The notes: a model not told the origin generated them from the letters alone. A DNA stretch of 40,403 nt from UBA6624 sp964507645 (GCA_964507645.1 CAZDPU010000008.1:1-40403); one strand, 5' to 3'; positions 8,627 through 17,374 are shown, counted from the first letter of the stretch. Made by a program: numbers and translations.

Positions 8627-9717
8627 CTGGGCATCCTCCTAAGAAGGAAAAAGCCTAAAAAAAGAAAAATCAAATTGGGCATCCATGCGGCAACAACAGG
8701 GTTTATAAGGTTTTGGTAACCAAGAGATTTAAAAACGTTCAAAAGTCCGAAAAACATTCCAAACAAACCCAATCCTAAAAAAACATGAGAATACCCTCTT
8801 GAAATACCTCCCCATAAAGAAAGAGGAAAAACAACCAATGTTAACAGTATTGAACTAAGTGGCAAAGACATCTTTAAATGCAAGTTAAGCAAGAGGTGTG
8901 CAGTATCAGAACTACTTTGCCCCCATTCGGAAGCTCTTTTTATATCTTGCTGCAAATCAGGAGTATATCTTTCCAGAGCCTGACCGGGAACTTTTAAAGA
9001 GTTTATCAAATCCATACTTAAAGCACCCTCCATTGAATCAAAATTCTGAGAGGGGATAGATTCATAATGATCGCCAACCTCTGGATACCTGATGCCTTGC
9101 TGCAAAATGAAGTTGTCTTCGTTTATATGAGCCGACCTAGAAAGTACCAAATTCTCCTTTCCCTGGTCATCCTCCATGAGAATAAGTATTTTTTTTGCTA
9201 AACTTTTGGTTTTGTCATGTTTTCCTATAAAAACAATAGTGCCATCAGCATGTGAATAAATTAGATTTTCTTTTATTTCGCTCTCACTAATTTGCTCAGG
9301 AGCATATTTTGATATAAGTTCGTTATACTTTTGTAAAGTTTTTGGAACAAGCTTTTCTCCAAAATAATAATTAGTAAAACAAATAAGAGTTGAAAGAAGC
9401 ATGATTGGAAAAAGCATTTTTTTCGGATCCATTCCTGAGGTTATTAATGCCCTGTATTCCAAATCCCTTTCCAATCTTCCAAGGCCTGTCAACAAACCTA
9501 AAACAAGTGCAATTGGAAGAGTGTGAAAGGTCCAATAAGGAATTCTTAAATAAAGCATTTCTAGAACAACCTGCCAGGGAATTTTTCTATCAACAATAAT
9601 TCCAACAAGTTGGTAAAAGTCTGTGCCTAAAAGCTCTAAACCAAGTATAGAAACAGTGAAAAGAACAACAGGAGGAACAACCTCTCTCAAAGTGTAAGAA
9701 ATTAATTTACTAAACAT
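8623..9717 (-). CDS. lptG: LptF/LptG-family LPS export permease (second)
   Basis: Inner-membrane permease of the LptB2FG ABC transporter that extracts LPS and feeds it to the Lpt bridge. The 364 residues show the YjgP/YjgQ plan: N-terminal transmembrane segments (about 12-35, 60-80 and 98-118), a large periplasmic beta-jellyroll (about 130-260), and three C-terminal transmembrane segments beginning with the hydrophobic run around LPLSSILLTLVVFPLSL. It overlaps the upstream paralogue by 8 bp and lptD by 4 bp. Assignment as LptG rather than LptF rests only on gene order (F before G). No lptB ATPase is in the window. Confidence 0.88.
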   Translation of the reverse strand: MFSKLISYTLREVVPPVVLFTVSILGLELLGTDFYQLVGIIVDRKIPWQVVLEMLYLRIPYWTFHTLPIALVLGLLTGLGRLERDLEYRALITSGMDPKKMLFPIMLLSTLICFTNYYFGEKLVPKTLQKYNELISKYAPEQISESEIKENLIYSHADGTIVFIGKHDKTKSLAKKILILMEDDQGKENLVLSRSAHINEDNFILQQGIRYPEVGDHYESIPSQNFDSMEGALSMDLINSLKVPGQALERYTPDLQQDIKRASEWGQSSSDTAHLLLNLHLKMSLPLSSILLTLVVFPLSLWGGISRGYSHVFLGLGLFGMFFGLLNVFKSLGYQNLINPVVAAWMPNLIFLFLGFFLLRRMPR

Positions 9718-10825
9718 CCTTTTTCCTAATTACAAATAAAAAAATTAAACCAATTGTTAAAAATATCAAATTTGGAAGCCATCCAGCAAGAACAGGGGAA
9801 ACAGACATCGTGTAACCTAAAGCCCTTCCAACACCAATCAATCCCCAATAAACAGTAAAAGAGATTACAGCTACGAAAAAAGCTGACGTCCTTCCAGAGC
9901 TGCCCATCGATAAAGCTAAAGGGAAAGCAAAAACAACAAAGATTAAATTTGCAAGAGGCAAGCTGTACCTGTAATTAAATTCGGTTTCCTCTCTTGCTAA
10001 AAGCCTTTTTGGATAAAAAGACCTGGACCTATGATTCAGTATCTTTTCCCTCAAAGTTGCTGCATTGTCTACCAAGGGGCTATCTATAACAGGAACTGAT
10101 TCAGAGAATTCTCTACTTAAATCAATCTCCGCTGTCTTGAAATTTTGAAGAATCTTTATCCTGCTTCCTTCTTCAGAAAATTTAATTGATTGACCTTTGT
10201 TCAAGGTAAGTATTTGGTTTTTTATTTCTCCATTTTCAGCTCTGACTAGTTCTTTTGGAGAACTTAATAGATCTAATTTTAAAATTCTTATATCTTGAAT
10301 ACTCCCTGTTGAAGCAATTTCTCCAAAATAATAATACATGTTGTTTGGCCCTGAGACAAATTTACCTGGCTCTATCCTTTTAATCAAATCGCTTTGACTG
10401 AACTTGGCAACTATTTCAAAATACTCAGTCAAAGAATTCTTCATATATTTCTCTTGTACAAAAAAAGAGAATAAGGAAACAAGAAGACCTACAAAAACAA
10501 ATCTATAAAAAATCAAAACTTTTGAACATCCTGAAGTTCTTATTGCCCGGAATTCTCCATCTTGAGCTAATCTAGACACAGAAAGAAATATTCCAAAAAG
10601 TAAAGAAACTGGCAAAGCAAAAACAATCCAAAAAGGCAAGCGTAAAAAAAGCATATGAAAAATTACAAGAATCGGAACCTGTTTTGAAGAAACCAGATCA
10701 ATCATCTGATAAAGATCCATTGCCAAAATGGCAAAAAGTAGAAAGCCTAGAAGAACAGCAAAAAATGGCCCGAAAAACTCACTAAATATCCATTTATTTA
10801 ATGTTTTATTTTTTAAAAGAAACAC
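9710..10825 (-). CDS. lptF: LptF/LptG-family LPS export permease (first)
   Basis: Paralogue of the following gene and likely its heterodimer partner in LptB2FG. The 371 residues have the same six-helix and periplasmic-jellyroll architecture. The N-terminal helix (FFAVLLGFLLFAILAMDLYQM) is followed by FALPVSLLFG and by SRLAQDGEFRAIRTSG, the cytoplasmic coupling region typical of the family (E-R-A-SG). The C-terminus carries LPLANLIFVVFAFPLAL. It starts 27 bp after the pyrF stop, so it probably belongs to the same transcript. LptF versus LptG is assigned by order only. Confidence 0.88.
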   Translation of the reverse strand: MFLLKNKTLNKWIFSEFFGPFFAVLLGFLLFAILAMDLYQMIDLVSSKQVPILVIFHMLFLRLPFWIVFALPVSLLFGIFLSVSRLAQDGEFRAIRTSGCSKVLIFYRFVFVGLLVSLFSFFVQEKYMKNSLTEYFEIVAKFSQSDLIKRIEPGKFVSGPNNMYYYFGEIASTGSIQDIRILKLDLLSSPKELVRAENGEIKNQILTLNKGQSIKFSEEGSRIKILQNFKTAEIDLSREFSESVPVIDSPLVDNAATLREKILNHRSRSFYPKRLLAREETEFNYRYSLPLANLIFVVFAFPLALSMGSSGRTSAFFVAVISFTVYWGLIGVGRALGYTMSVSPVLAGWLPNLIFLTIGLIFLFVIRKKDV

Positions 10826-10852
10826 AAAAACTAAACCTCAAAAAAAAATCTT

Positions 10853-11542
10853 CTAAACATCAGACTCTCTTTCAAAAATTTTCATTTTTTGAATAGCCTC
10901 TTCATGTGGAACCCCTAAAAGAGCCCTCCCTATAACAAGCCAATCTGCTCCCTTTTTGACTGCTTCCTGAGGAGTTGTAATTCTTTTTTGGTCATCTATA
11001 ACATCTCCAGAAAACCTTACGCCAGGAACCCAAAGAGAACATTTTGGAAAATTTGTTTTTATAAACTCTATCTCAGAACCAGAAGAAACAAAATTCCTCA
11101 AGCCAGACTCCCAGCTCCAAGAAAGCATCTGATCGAAAGATTGCTTTATTGATTTTCCAGAAAAAGAACTCCAACTCTCAGAAGAAATACTTGTCAAAAC
11201 TCCAACTCCAATTGGGTCTAAAAGACCATTTCCCCCCTCTACAGCTGCCTTAACCATATCCTTTCCTCCAGACATGTGTATTGTTATAAAATCAACATCC
11301 CTTTTAGACAAAGAACTGATTGCTAAAAAAACGGTATTTGGTATGTCATGTAATTTAAGGTCAAGAAAAACCATTCTTTCTTTGCTTTTAATGTAATCAA
11401 CAACCCCTGGCCAGTTGTTAAAAAGGACCGGACCAACCTTAAAGCAAACCACCCACTCAGAAAAAAAATCAATCCATTCTTTTGCCTTTTTTTCTGATCC
11501 TGTATCGAGGGCTAATGCAATTGGTAAATTTTTTCGAATCAT
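10853..11542 (-). CDS. pyrF: Orotidine 5'-phosphate decarboxylase
   Basis: Last step of UMP synthesis: decarboxylates OMP. The active-site signature DLKLHDIPNT is clear, as are ALDTG at the N-terminus and VIGRALLG near the C-terminus (phosphate loop). I take the ATG at 11542 (229 residues), one base after the pyrD stop, with GGAG about 12 bases upstream. An upstream TTG at 11560 would add six residues and overlap pyrD by 17 bp, but has no better ribosome-binding site. The length is normal for the group I (E. coli-like) enzyme. It is coupled to pyrD, the preceding step in the pathway. Confidence 0.96.
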   Translation of the reverse strand: MIRKNLPIALALDTGSEKKAKEWIDFFSEWVVCFKVGPVLFNNWPGVVDYIKSKERMVFLDLKLHDIPNTVFLAISSLSKRDVDFITIHMSGGKDMVKAAVEGGNGLLDPIGVGVLTSISSESWSSFSGKSIKQSFDQMLSWSWESGLRNFVSSGSEIEFIKTNFPKCSLWVPGVRFSGDVIDDQKRITTPQEAVKKGADWLVIGRALLGVPHEEAIQKMKIFERESDV

Positions 11543-11543
11543 T

Positions 11544-12422
11544 CTAGACAGCTGCTCCAAGAATACTTTTTATACCACCTCTTTTTTTAATCTCTTCATC
11601 TAATTCCAAAGGAAAATCTACAGCTTTTTTTGGATTCGAAAAGAACAAGGCTCCTATTTGAAGCCATTTTGCACCACTCATAATGTAAGAAAGAGCACTG
11701 TTGATATCCATAATCCCCCCAGAAGCAAGAATGTCACATTTAAACTCCCTGTAAATCATATGACAATGTCTTAAAGTTATGGGAGTTATTGCAGGTCCAG
11801 AAAGTCCTCCGTATTCAGTTCCAAGGATTGGCATTCTTTTATCTACATCAATTGCCATTGCTGGATAGGTATTAGCAACGGTGACAGCATCAGCTCCAGC
11901 CTTGAGAGCAGCTTCAGCATACGGCCTCATATCTGGAACCAATGGAGTAAGTTTCGCAATTATTGGCTTTGTTGTTTCTTTTCTAACGGACTTTGTAACC
12001 CTTTTTATAACATCAACATCTGTTCCAAACTCTAAACTTCCACCATGTACATTTGGACAAGACAAATTTACCTCATAGGCCCAATAAGAATCTTTTGAAA
12101 ACTCCACCAACTTGCTTGTTAATTCTCCGTAACCCTCAATAGACCATCCAGAAAGATTTGCTATAACAGGAATATCTAAAGATTGAAGTCCAGGTAAAAC
12201 ATTTGAACAAAAACTTTTGGCACCAGGATTCGCTAAACCGATTGAATTTATAACACCACATTCAGTTTCAGCAAGCCTATGTGCTGGATTTCCTTTTCTT
12301 TCTTCCAGACTTAATCCCTTGGTCAAAACACCAGCCCAATCTGCAGGATTAAACGCAGGATAATCATCAAATTTATATAAATAGCCCGAAGCTATTAGAC
12401 AAGTGCGATTCAAATTAAACAA
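11544..12422 (-). CDS. pyrD: Dihydroorotate dehydrogenase (class 1-like)
   Basis: Oxidises dihydroorotate to orotate on FMN. The catalytic motif EVNLSCPNV has Cys122 as the base, which is the class 1 (cytosolic) signature; class 2 enzymes use Ser. Other family blocks are AKLTPLVPD (FMN lysine), GGLSGPAI, ILASGGI and MSGAKWLQIG. No N-terminal membrane segment is present. The start is a TTG at 12422. The frame is open further upstream to a stop at 12462-12464 but offers no ATG or GTG, so the N-terminus is uncertain and appears about 15 residues short of typical class 1B enzymes. A PyrK electron-transfer partner is not adjacent. Confidence 0.92.
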   Translation of the reverse strand: MFNLNRTCLIASGYLYKFDDYPAFNPADWAGVLTKGLSLEERKGNPAHRLAETECGVINSIGLANPGAKSFCSNVLPGLQSLDIPVIANLSGWSIEGYGELTSKLVEFSKDSYWAYEVNLSCPNVHGGSLEFGTDVDVIKRVTKSVRKETTKPIIAKLTPLVPDMRPYAEAALKAGADAVTVANTYPAMAIDVDKRMPILGTEYGGLSGPAITPITLRHCHMIYREFKCDILASGGIMDINSALSYIMSGAKWLQIGALFFSNPKKAVDFPLELDEEIKKRGGIKSILGAAV

Positions 12423-12440
12423 TTTTATGTACCATAGTGA

Positions 12441-12468
12441 TTGTATTTTATTTTTTTTGTTCTATAAT
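12441..12468 (+). promoter_or_regulatory. Candidate sigma70 promoter for the lipoprotein gene
   Basis: TTGTAT (12441-12446) and TATAAT (12463-12468) are separated by 16 bp, and the start codon at 12504 lies 35 bases downstream. It sits in the 81-bp divergent gap between pyrD and the lipoprotein gene, the only place a promoter for that monocistronic gene could be. On the opposite strand a TACAAT (12440-12445) could serve as a -10 for pyrD, but its -35 is poor. Confidence 0.6.
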
Positions 12469-12503
12469 TGCTTGGTTATCTCATAAGAGATAAATAGAAA
12501 ACA

Positions 12504-15308
12504 ATGATTAAAAAACTTACTTTAATTTCTTTAATAGTCTCTCTTTCCATATCTTCTTGCAGTTCCGGTGGCTCTACACCAGAAAGTAATGAAGCGATTA
12601 ATTCAAGCGATGGTAGTCAGGTCATTATGTCCTTTGATCAAAATACACAAAATGTTCAAGGCACTTTGTCTGTTACTGTTGAATATGATCAGTCAGTAGT
12701 AATTCCTAGTGGAACAGAGCCTGTTTTAAAAGTTGACCAATTGCCTTGGACAGTTTTGGAAAGTTGTTCTTCCAATCCAAATGTCTGGTGTACTCCAAAC
12801 AACGAACTAAACACTAACAACCTGCCAAATGGAGATCATGAAGTTGCTGTAGTTTTAACACTTGACAATGAATCATCAATAATAGATCTTGAAAATATTT
12901 CTGTAAACAACTTGACGCCAACTGCTGATTTACAAATAACATCTCCAACAACAAATGAAATCGTCAAAGGAAATGTCTCTATTCAAATCTCTTATCCACA
13001 AGAATTGGGTACAGCATCTTCTATAGTTTATCAAGTTGACAGCACGCTTTTGTCTCCCCAATGTGATGATGATGTTTTTTGTATTTGGGACTCTACTGGA
13101 TCTAACCCAGGTATACATATAATAAATGTACAAGCTGTTTTCACAAATCACACCGTAATGTCCAGCGTCCCTGTCGTAATTGAATCAAGTTCTATGTCAG
13201 ATGACCTTATTCCCCCAACAGTCACTTGGCTCAATCCATCATCCACAAATGAACAAATTTCCGGAACAATATCCCTACAGGTAGAGGCTACTGATAATGT
13301 TGGAGTGAACTCAGTAACCTTTATGTCTAGAGTTCCTGGAGAAAATCCCCAAACTCTAGGCGACGGTGTTAGGGAATTTGGAGACATATGGACAATACAA
13401 GTAGACACAACTGAAACACCTGACAATGTTTACGAACTAATTGCAATAGCAACAGACTTGTCAAACAACCCTAGAATGGAGCCTTTACAGATAGTTGTTT
13501 CAAATTCAACTGGAACAGGCACCCCAAACATTGACAAACCTTGTGTAAGGATAATCAATCCGGTCTTACAAGAGGTAAATTTTGGCGGAGGAACTTTCTA
13601 TTGGGTTCCAACAGTTTCAAATACAGTTTCAGTCCTCTCAAAATCACCAGTTGTATCAGTTCCTGAAACTCTTTATCAGGACTGTGGTACAAATGTTGAT
13701 ATTGATAAAATTGAATATTACTTAGACGGTGTTCTCTTGGGTCAAAGTTCAGCTGGTGAAGAAAGTTCTTGGGTTTTCTATTGGCCAACTACGCTTCTCA
13801 ATAATGGCCTTTACAACTTAACAGCCATAGCTTATGACACAGAAGGAAACCAATCAGACAGTCCTGTCTGTGGTGGAACATTTGGAAGCGCTGGAGAACC
13901 TGAAGATTATTTTGGATGCATCAAGGTAAGGGTTGACAATGGAACAGGAGATTTCATTCCACCTGACGTAACAATCTTAGGGAAACTTTCTGATGATGGA
14001 ACAGCAATAGAACCTTTAGCTGGAGCTCAAATCGCAGGAAATCCAACAATCGTTGCACAGGCAACTGACAATGTTGGAATACAGAAAGTTGAATTTAGTG
14101 CTAACGGAGTTGTCATAGATGGTTGTACTGACACAAACCTAAGTGATGGTCCTGATCTAGATGGTGACGGCTCTCCAGATCCTGGTCTTGCTGTCTGTCT
14201 TTGGGATACAAGTTTTGAAAACGAAGGAGCAAAAGATCTAATAGCAAAAGCAACTGATACAAGTGGAAACACAGACTTTTCTGATGTTGTTTCAGTTATA
14301 TTAGTTGATGCAGTTCCACCAACACTAACAATGAGAGAATGCGTTCCTGCAGAAGGATTCTTAACTTGTTATGCTGGAGAATATCAATTCTTAAATCCAA
14401 CATCTTTCTCTATTGGATATCAGGCTGATGGAGTTGACAACAATGCTCCTCCACAATTAATATCATGGCAATGGCTAATGGGTGACGAAGCTAATCCTGC
14501 TGACGGTCCAACAAACCAAACAGGTACTCATACTTACACAACATTGGATCCAGCATCTCCAAACTTCTTAGTTGAAGTTGCAATAGTTAATGAGTCTGGA
14601 TTACAAGACAATGAACTTGATGATGGAAGCAAGTCATTCTTTGTAGTTTATGCACCTAGGGAAATATGGCCTTTGTCAAACACACAAGAAAGTCTTGATT
14701 GTGATCTAGACTGGCCTTCAGTATCTGATGACGCCACTCCGGATTGCCCAACTGGCAATTCTCTTTTTGCGACTGCTGGTGCACCTATTGTTATAAGAAA
14801 CATCCATACAGCATTACAAAGAACTGTTTCTGATGACAAATTCAGAGGGCAAGTTATAGTGATGCAATTCTTTACAAAAGATGAGACAACTGCAATAAAC
14901 GACATGAACAACCACATACTCCCTTATTTTGAAGCAGCCTCTTTCCCTGCTTCAAGTGTTGAAATCATATCAATCGGCCTAGCTGAAGATCCTGTATCTG
15001 GAAATGATTCATTCATATCTGTTGAAGATCTAGGTAGCTGGCATACTGGAAACGGTTACAACTGGACATTTGTCTGGGATGAAGATAACTTGTTAATGGA
15101 ACAATACAACAACTACTTTGAAGGTGGAGATGGATGGGCTGGCGGAATCGAGCCAAGATATGTGATCATGGATAGAAACCACTTTGTAAGATTGGTAGAA
15201 CAAGGAAACCTTGATTCAATAGCCGGAGCGGGAGGAACCTTGGGTGAATTGCTTGAAACCCTATGGCCTTGTTTTGGAAACCCAACCTGTATTCCTAAAT
15301 TAGACTAG
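12504..15308 (+). CDS. Large Ig-like lipoprotein with redoxin-like C-terminus
   Basis: Not recognised as a named protein. The N-terminus is a lipoprotein signal with a lipobox (ISSC, lipidated Cys19) followed by a Ser/Gly linker. A chain of cadherin/Ig-like beta domains follows. At least two show the PP-V-T...ATDNVG pattern (about 235 and 485), a further one has LTAIAYDTEGN near 440-455, and one PKD-like module lies near 620-720. A calcium-loop-like DLDGDGSPD is near 548. The last 170 residues resemble a redoxin/thioredoxin fold: GQVIVMQFF strand, IISIGLAEDP strand, then a PRYVIMDRNHFVRLVEQG block like the PT-FLIDRDG region. The CxxC position instead reads FFTKDETTA. The predicted location is the outer or inner membrane surface. 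It is monocistronic with its own promoter and converges on the Rieske gene with 9 bp between stops. It may act in adhesion or surface binding, but this is inference. Confidence 0.85.
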   Translation: MIKKLTLISLIVSLSISSCSSGGSTPESNEAINSSDGSQVIMSFDQNTQNVQGTLSVTVEYDQSVVIPSGTEPVLKVDQLPWTVLESCSSNPNVWCTPNNELNTNNLPNGDHEVAVVLTLDNESSIIDLENISVNNLTPTADLQITSPTTNEIVKGNVSIQISYPQELGTASSIVYQVDSTLLSPQCDDDVFCIWDSTGSNPGIHIINVQAVFTNHTVMSSVPVVIESSSMSDDLIPPTVTWLNPSSTNEQISGTISLQVEATDNVGVNSVTFMSRVPGENPQTLGDGVREFGDIWTIQVDTTETPDNVYELIAIATDLSNNPRMEPLQIVVSNSTGTGTPNIDKPCVRIINPVLQEVNFGGGTFYWVPTVSNTVSVLSKSPVVSVPETLYQDCGTNVDIDKIEYYLDGVLLGQSSAGEESSWVFYWPTTLLNNGLYNLTAIAYDTEGNQSDSPVCGGTFGSAGEPEDYFGCIKVRVDNGTGDFIPPDVTILGKLSDDGTAIEPLAGAQIAGNPTIVAQATDNVGIQKVEFSANGVVIDGCTDTNLSDGPDLDGDGSPDPGLAVCLWDTSFENEGAKDLIAKATDTSGNTDFSDVVSVILVDAVPPTLTMRECVPAEGFLTCYAGEYQFLNPTSFSIGYQADGVDNNAPPQLISWQWLMGDEANPADGPTNQTGTHTYTTLDPASPNFLVEVAIVNESGLQDNELDDGSKSFFVVYAPREIWPLSNTQESLDCDLDWPSVSDDATPDCPTGNSLFATAGAPIVIRNIHTALQRTVSDDKFRGQVIVMQFFTKDETTAINDMNNHILPYFEAASFPASSVEIISIGLAEDPVSGNDSFISVEDLGSWHTGNGYNWTFVWDEDNLLMEQYNNYFEGGDGWAGGIEPRYVIMDRNHFVRLVEQGNLDSIAGAGGTLGELLETLWPCFGNPTCIPKLD

Positions 15309-15317
15309 GTAAAAAAA

Positions 15318-16397
15318 TCAACCCCTGTTAAAGAACTCACTGATTAGAGAATGGAAATGATGAACTCCTTTCTCCATCTTTGGAGAAAATCTCCCATACT
15401 CGTAATACCTTGAAACAACCCCTTTCTGAACACTCTCAACAATCTCCTCATCCTCAAGTTCAACCTTGTCCAAACTTCCCCCTGCACCCAGATCTAATTT
15501 TGATTCGTCCCAGACATAAGAACTAAATTCGATTTTTGTTTTTTTTACAGAAATTGGTTTAACAACATTTACAGACAATCCCCAAGGATAAAAATTAAGC
15601 ATAGTGTTCGGAAAAAGCCAAAAGTAATAAGCTGCAATATTTTTACCGTAATCCATAGAATCTTTTGGAAGGTCGAAACAGTCTTTTTTGTTGTTTCCAA
15701 CTCCAAGCTGGAGATTCGAATAACGGAAAAGCTCAATAGCGTATTCTTGATGCTTCAACACCGAAGAAAGACCTTTATGTACAAAAGGACAATGAAAACA
15801 CTCAAGGTAATTGTCGCAGTAAAGAGCCCAATTAGCATCGACTGTGTATTCTTTTGACAAATCTTTCCTGTAGGTAAAATCTTCTATAGGCATCCAGCCC
15901 ACCCTTTCTTCAACATCTTTGATCAAGTCACCAAAATCAAAAGAAGCACCAATTGAAGCAAAGATAAACTGTTTCCATTTTTCAGTCCGGACTTTTGTCA
16001 GGTTATCCCTCTTTGAAGGAAAATCCTTCATTCCCTTTGTTTCTGGCATTGACAAAAATTTTCCGCAAGAATCAAATCTTCTGCCATGATACTTACAGGA
16101 TATGGACTTCCCTACATTACAAGGTTTGTCCAACAATATATTTCCTCTATGTGTACAAACATTAGAAAAACAATCAATATCTTCATTGTTTATAAGGAAA
16201 AGGGGCTCTTTGATAAAGTCATCTAAAAACCTAAAAGGAAAAGCGTCATTTTGGGATTTCAGGTTTGATTCATGAGTGATGAATTGCCAACTTTTCTCAA
16301 AAACATCATCTTTTGCTTTTGAAAGAAATTTTTCAGAAGAATAAAAAGAAGCTGGTAATGTATAAGCTTTTCGTATATCTTTGTCTATGCGCTTCAT
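15318..16397 (-). CDS. Rieske non-heme iron oxygenase, alpha subunit
   Basis: Ring-hydroxylating-type oxygenase. The Rieske 2Fe-2S site is C81-x-H83 plus C101-x2-H104 with a 17-residue spacer. The mononuclear iron site lies in DNYLECFHCPFVH, with His202 and His207 in HX4H spacing, and Glu199 at the position usually taken by the bridging Asp. A Glu there and the ECxHC context are seen in the glycine-betaine/carnitine oxygenase branch (GbcA/CntA type), so a quaternary amine substrate is plausible but unproven. The start is ATG at 16397 (359 residues). A longer in-frame reading would run through the tRNA-Ala gene and is spurious. No dedicated reductase gene is adjacent; the FNR-like gene at 29924 is a distant candidate. 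The start lies 14 bases after the tRNA 3' end, with no Shine-Dalgarno. Confidence 0.9.
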   Translation of the reverse strand: MKRIDKDIRKAYTLPASFYSSEKFLSKAKDDVFEKSWQFITHESNLKSQNDAFPFRFLDDFIKEPLFLINNEDIDCFSNVCTHRGNILLDKPCNVGKSISCKYHGRRFDSCGKFLSMPETKGMKDFPSKRDNLTKVRTEKWKQFIFASIGASFDFGDLIKDVEERVGWMPIEDFTYRKDLSKEYTVDANWALYCDNYLECFHCPFVHKGLSSVLKHQEYAIELFRYSNLQLGVGNNKKDCFDLPKDSMDYGKNIAAYYFWLFPNTMLNFYPWGLSVNVVKPISVKKTKIEFSSYVWDESKLDLGAGGSLDKVELEDEEIVESVQKGVVSRYYEYGRFSPKMEKGVHHFHSLISEFFNRG

Positions 16398-16411
16398 AAA
16401 GGCAATGGGCC

Positions 16412-16487
16412 TGGTGGAGACTGCGGGATTCGAACCCGCCACCTCCTGCTTGCAAAGCAGGCGCTCTACCGAATGAGCTAAGTCCCC
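16412..16487 (-). tRNA. tRNA-Ala(UGC)
   Basis: A complete 76-nt cloverleaf on the minus strand. The acceptor GGGGACT pairs with AGTCTCC and includes the G3:U70 wobble that is the alanine identity element. The anticodon stem CCTGC/GCAGG encloses loop TTTGCAA (anticodon TGC). The T-loop is GGTTCGAATCC, the discriminator is A, and CCA is encoded. It begins one base after the stop of the upstream hydrolase gene and ends 14 bases before the Rieske start codon, so it is embedded in the transcript. Confidence 0.97.
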
Positions 16488-16488
16488 T

Positions 16489-17130
16489 TTACCGGCTAAT
16501 GACCGATTCTAACCAATCTTCGAACCATCTTCTACCCCTTCCAGCCTCAGTTCTTTCTGGGTGCCACTGAACAGCATTCCACAAACCATCTACACTAGAA
16601 AATGCCTCTATTAACCCATCTTCTGAATATCCAGTCGGCAAAAGGCCTTCTCCTAATGTTTTAATCCCTTGATGATGATGGCTTGTTACATGAAAATTTC
16701 CTTTGCTGCTATTCACAGTATGAATAACATCAGAACCTTCCTTCTTTTCATTGCCCCTGTGTTTTGTTAAGTCAAAATTTCCATTTTGAATGTCTGGCCA
16801 TAATGTTCCACCTAAAAAAACATTCATTACCTGAAATCCTCGACATACACCCAAAACAGGGATATTCCTTTCGACTGCAAAGTGAAGCAAATCAAATTCC
16901 AATTCATCCCTATCCTTTTTCACTCCCGAAATCCTTTTTTCAGGATTGCTGCATGTATAAGCCCCTGTTGCAACCCCCAAATCACCGCCACCACTTAAAA
17001 CAATGAATGGAGCTTGTTTTACATCTTCTTTTTTCTCTATTCTCCAAGCATTGAATCCAAATTCCCTGAGCCATTTTGCATATTTCGGTAAATACTTGTC
17101 AGCTGATAAAGTAATTGGAATATCTATCAT
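16489..17130 (-). CDS. Peptidase C26 / gamma-glutamyl hydrolase-type class I amidotransferase
   Basis: A 213-residue class I glutamine-amidotransferase-fold hydrolase of the PuuD (gamma-glutamyl-GABA hydrolase)/peptidase C26 type. The catalytic Cys96 is in VLGVCRGFQVMNV, and His190 and Glu192 are in QWHPERT. VLSGGGDLGV (about 44-53) is the oxyanion/substrate loop, and HHHQGI is typical of the PuuD branch. The substrate is probably a gamma-glutamyl amide. The start shares an ATGA overlap with the upstream zinc-ribbon gene, and the stop lies one base before the tRNA-Ala. No puuABC genes are nearby, so the polyamine pathway role is not supported here. Confidence 0.88.
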   Translation of the reverse strand: MIDIPITLSADKYLPKYAKWLREFGFNAWRIEKKEDVKQAPFIVLSGGGDLGVATGAYTCSNPEKRISGVKKDRDELEFDLLHFAVERNIPVLGVCRGFQVMNVFLGGTLWPDIQNGNFDLTKHRGNEKKEGSDVIHTVNSSKGNFHVTSHHHQGIKTLGEGLLPTGYSEDGLIEAFSSVDGLWNAVQWHPERTEAGRGRRWFEDWLESVISR

Positions 17131-17354
17131 TTCTTGTCTTTCTTGGAAGGTTCTTTCTTCTGAGAGGAATTGCTTCTGTTGTCACTGACATAAAATCCGC
17201 TGCCCTTGAAGACGACACCCATCCTTTTTGTGAACTGTTTTTCCCAATCTGAAGAATCACACTTTTCACATTTCTTGTCAATCTTCTGATTGCCTGAAAC
17301 CATGAATTCCTGAACATGTCCACAATTATTGCATTTGAAATTGAAAAGAGGCAT
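17127..17354 (-). CDS. FmdB-family zinc ribbon protein
   Basis: A 75-residue protein with a single zinc ribbon: CNNC (about 8-11) and CEKC (about 34-37) within the MPLFNFKCNNCGH N-terminus typical of the FmdB family. A basic, low-complexity Ser/Lys tail follows the GSGFYVSD motif. The family's function is not well defined; it is often called a putative regulatory protein. It sits 20 bp downstream of the hspR-like gene in the same orientation and overlaps the next gene by 4 bp. Both CxxC pairs are intact, in contrast to the zinc-less replication proteins elsewhere in the window. Confidence 0.88.
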   Translation of the reverse strand: MPLFNFKCNNCGHVQEFMVSGNQKIDKKCEKCDSSDWEKQFTKRMGVVFKGSGFYVSDNRSNSSQKKEPSKKDKK

Positions 17355-17374
17355 ATTTATTTTTCTCTTATCAT

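Noticed and set aside
16398..16442. N-terminal extension of the Rieske protein upstream of ATG 16397
   Set aside because: The extra residues are translated from the tRNA-Ala gene (a common artefact); the ATG downstream of the tRNA fits the family.
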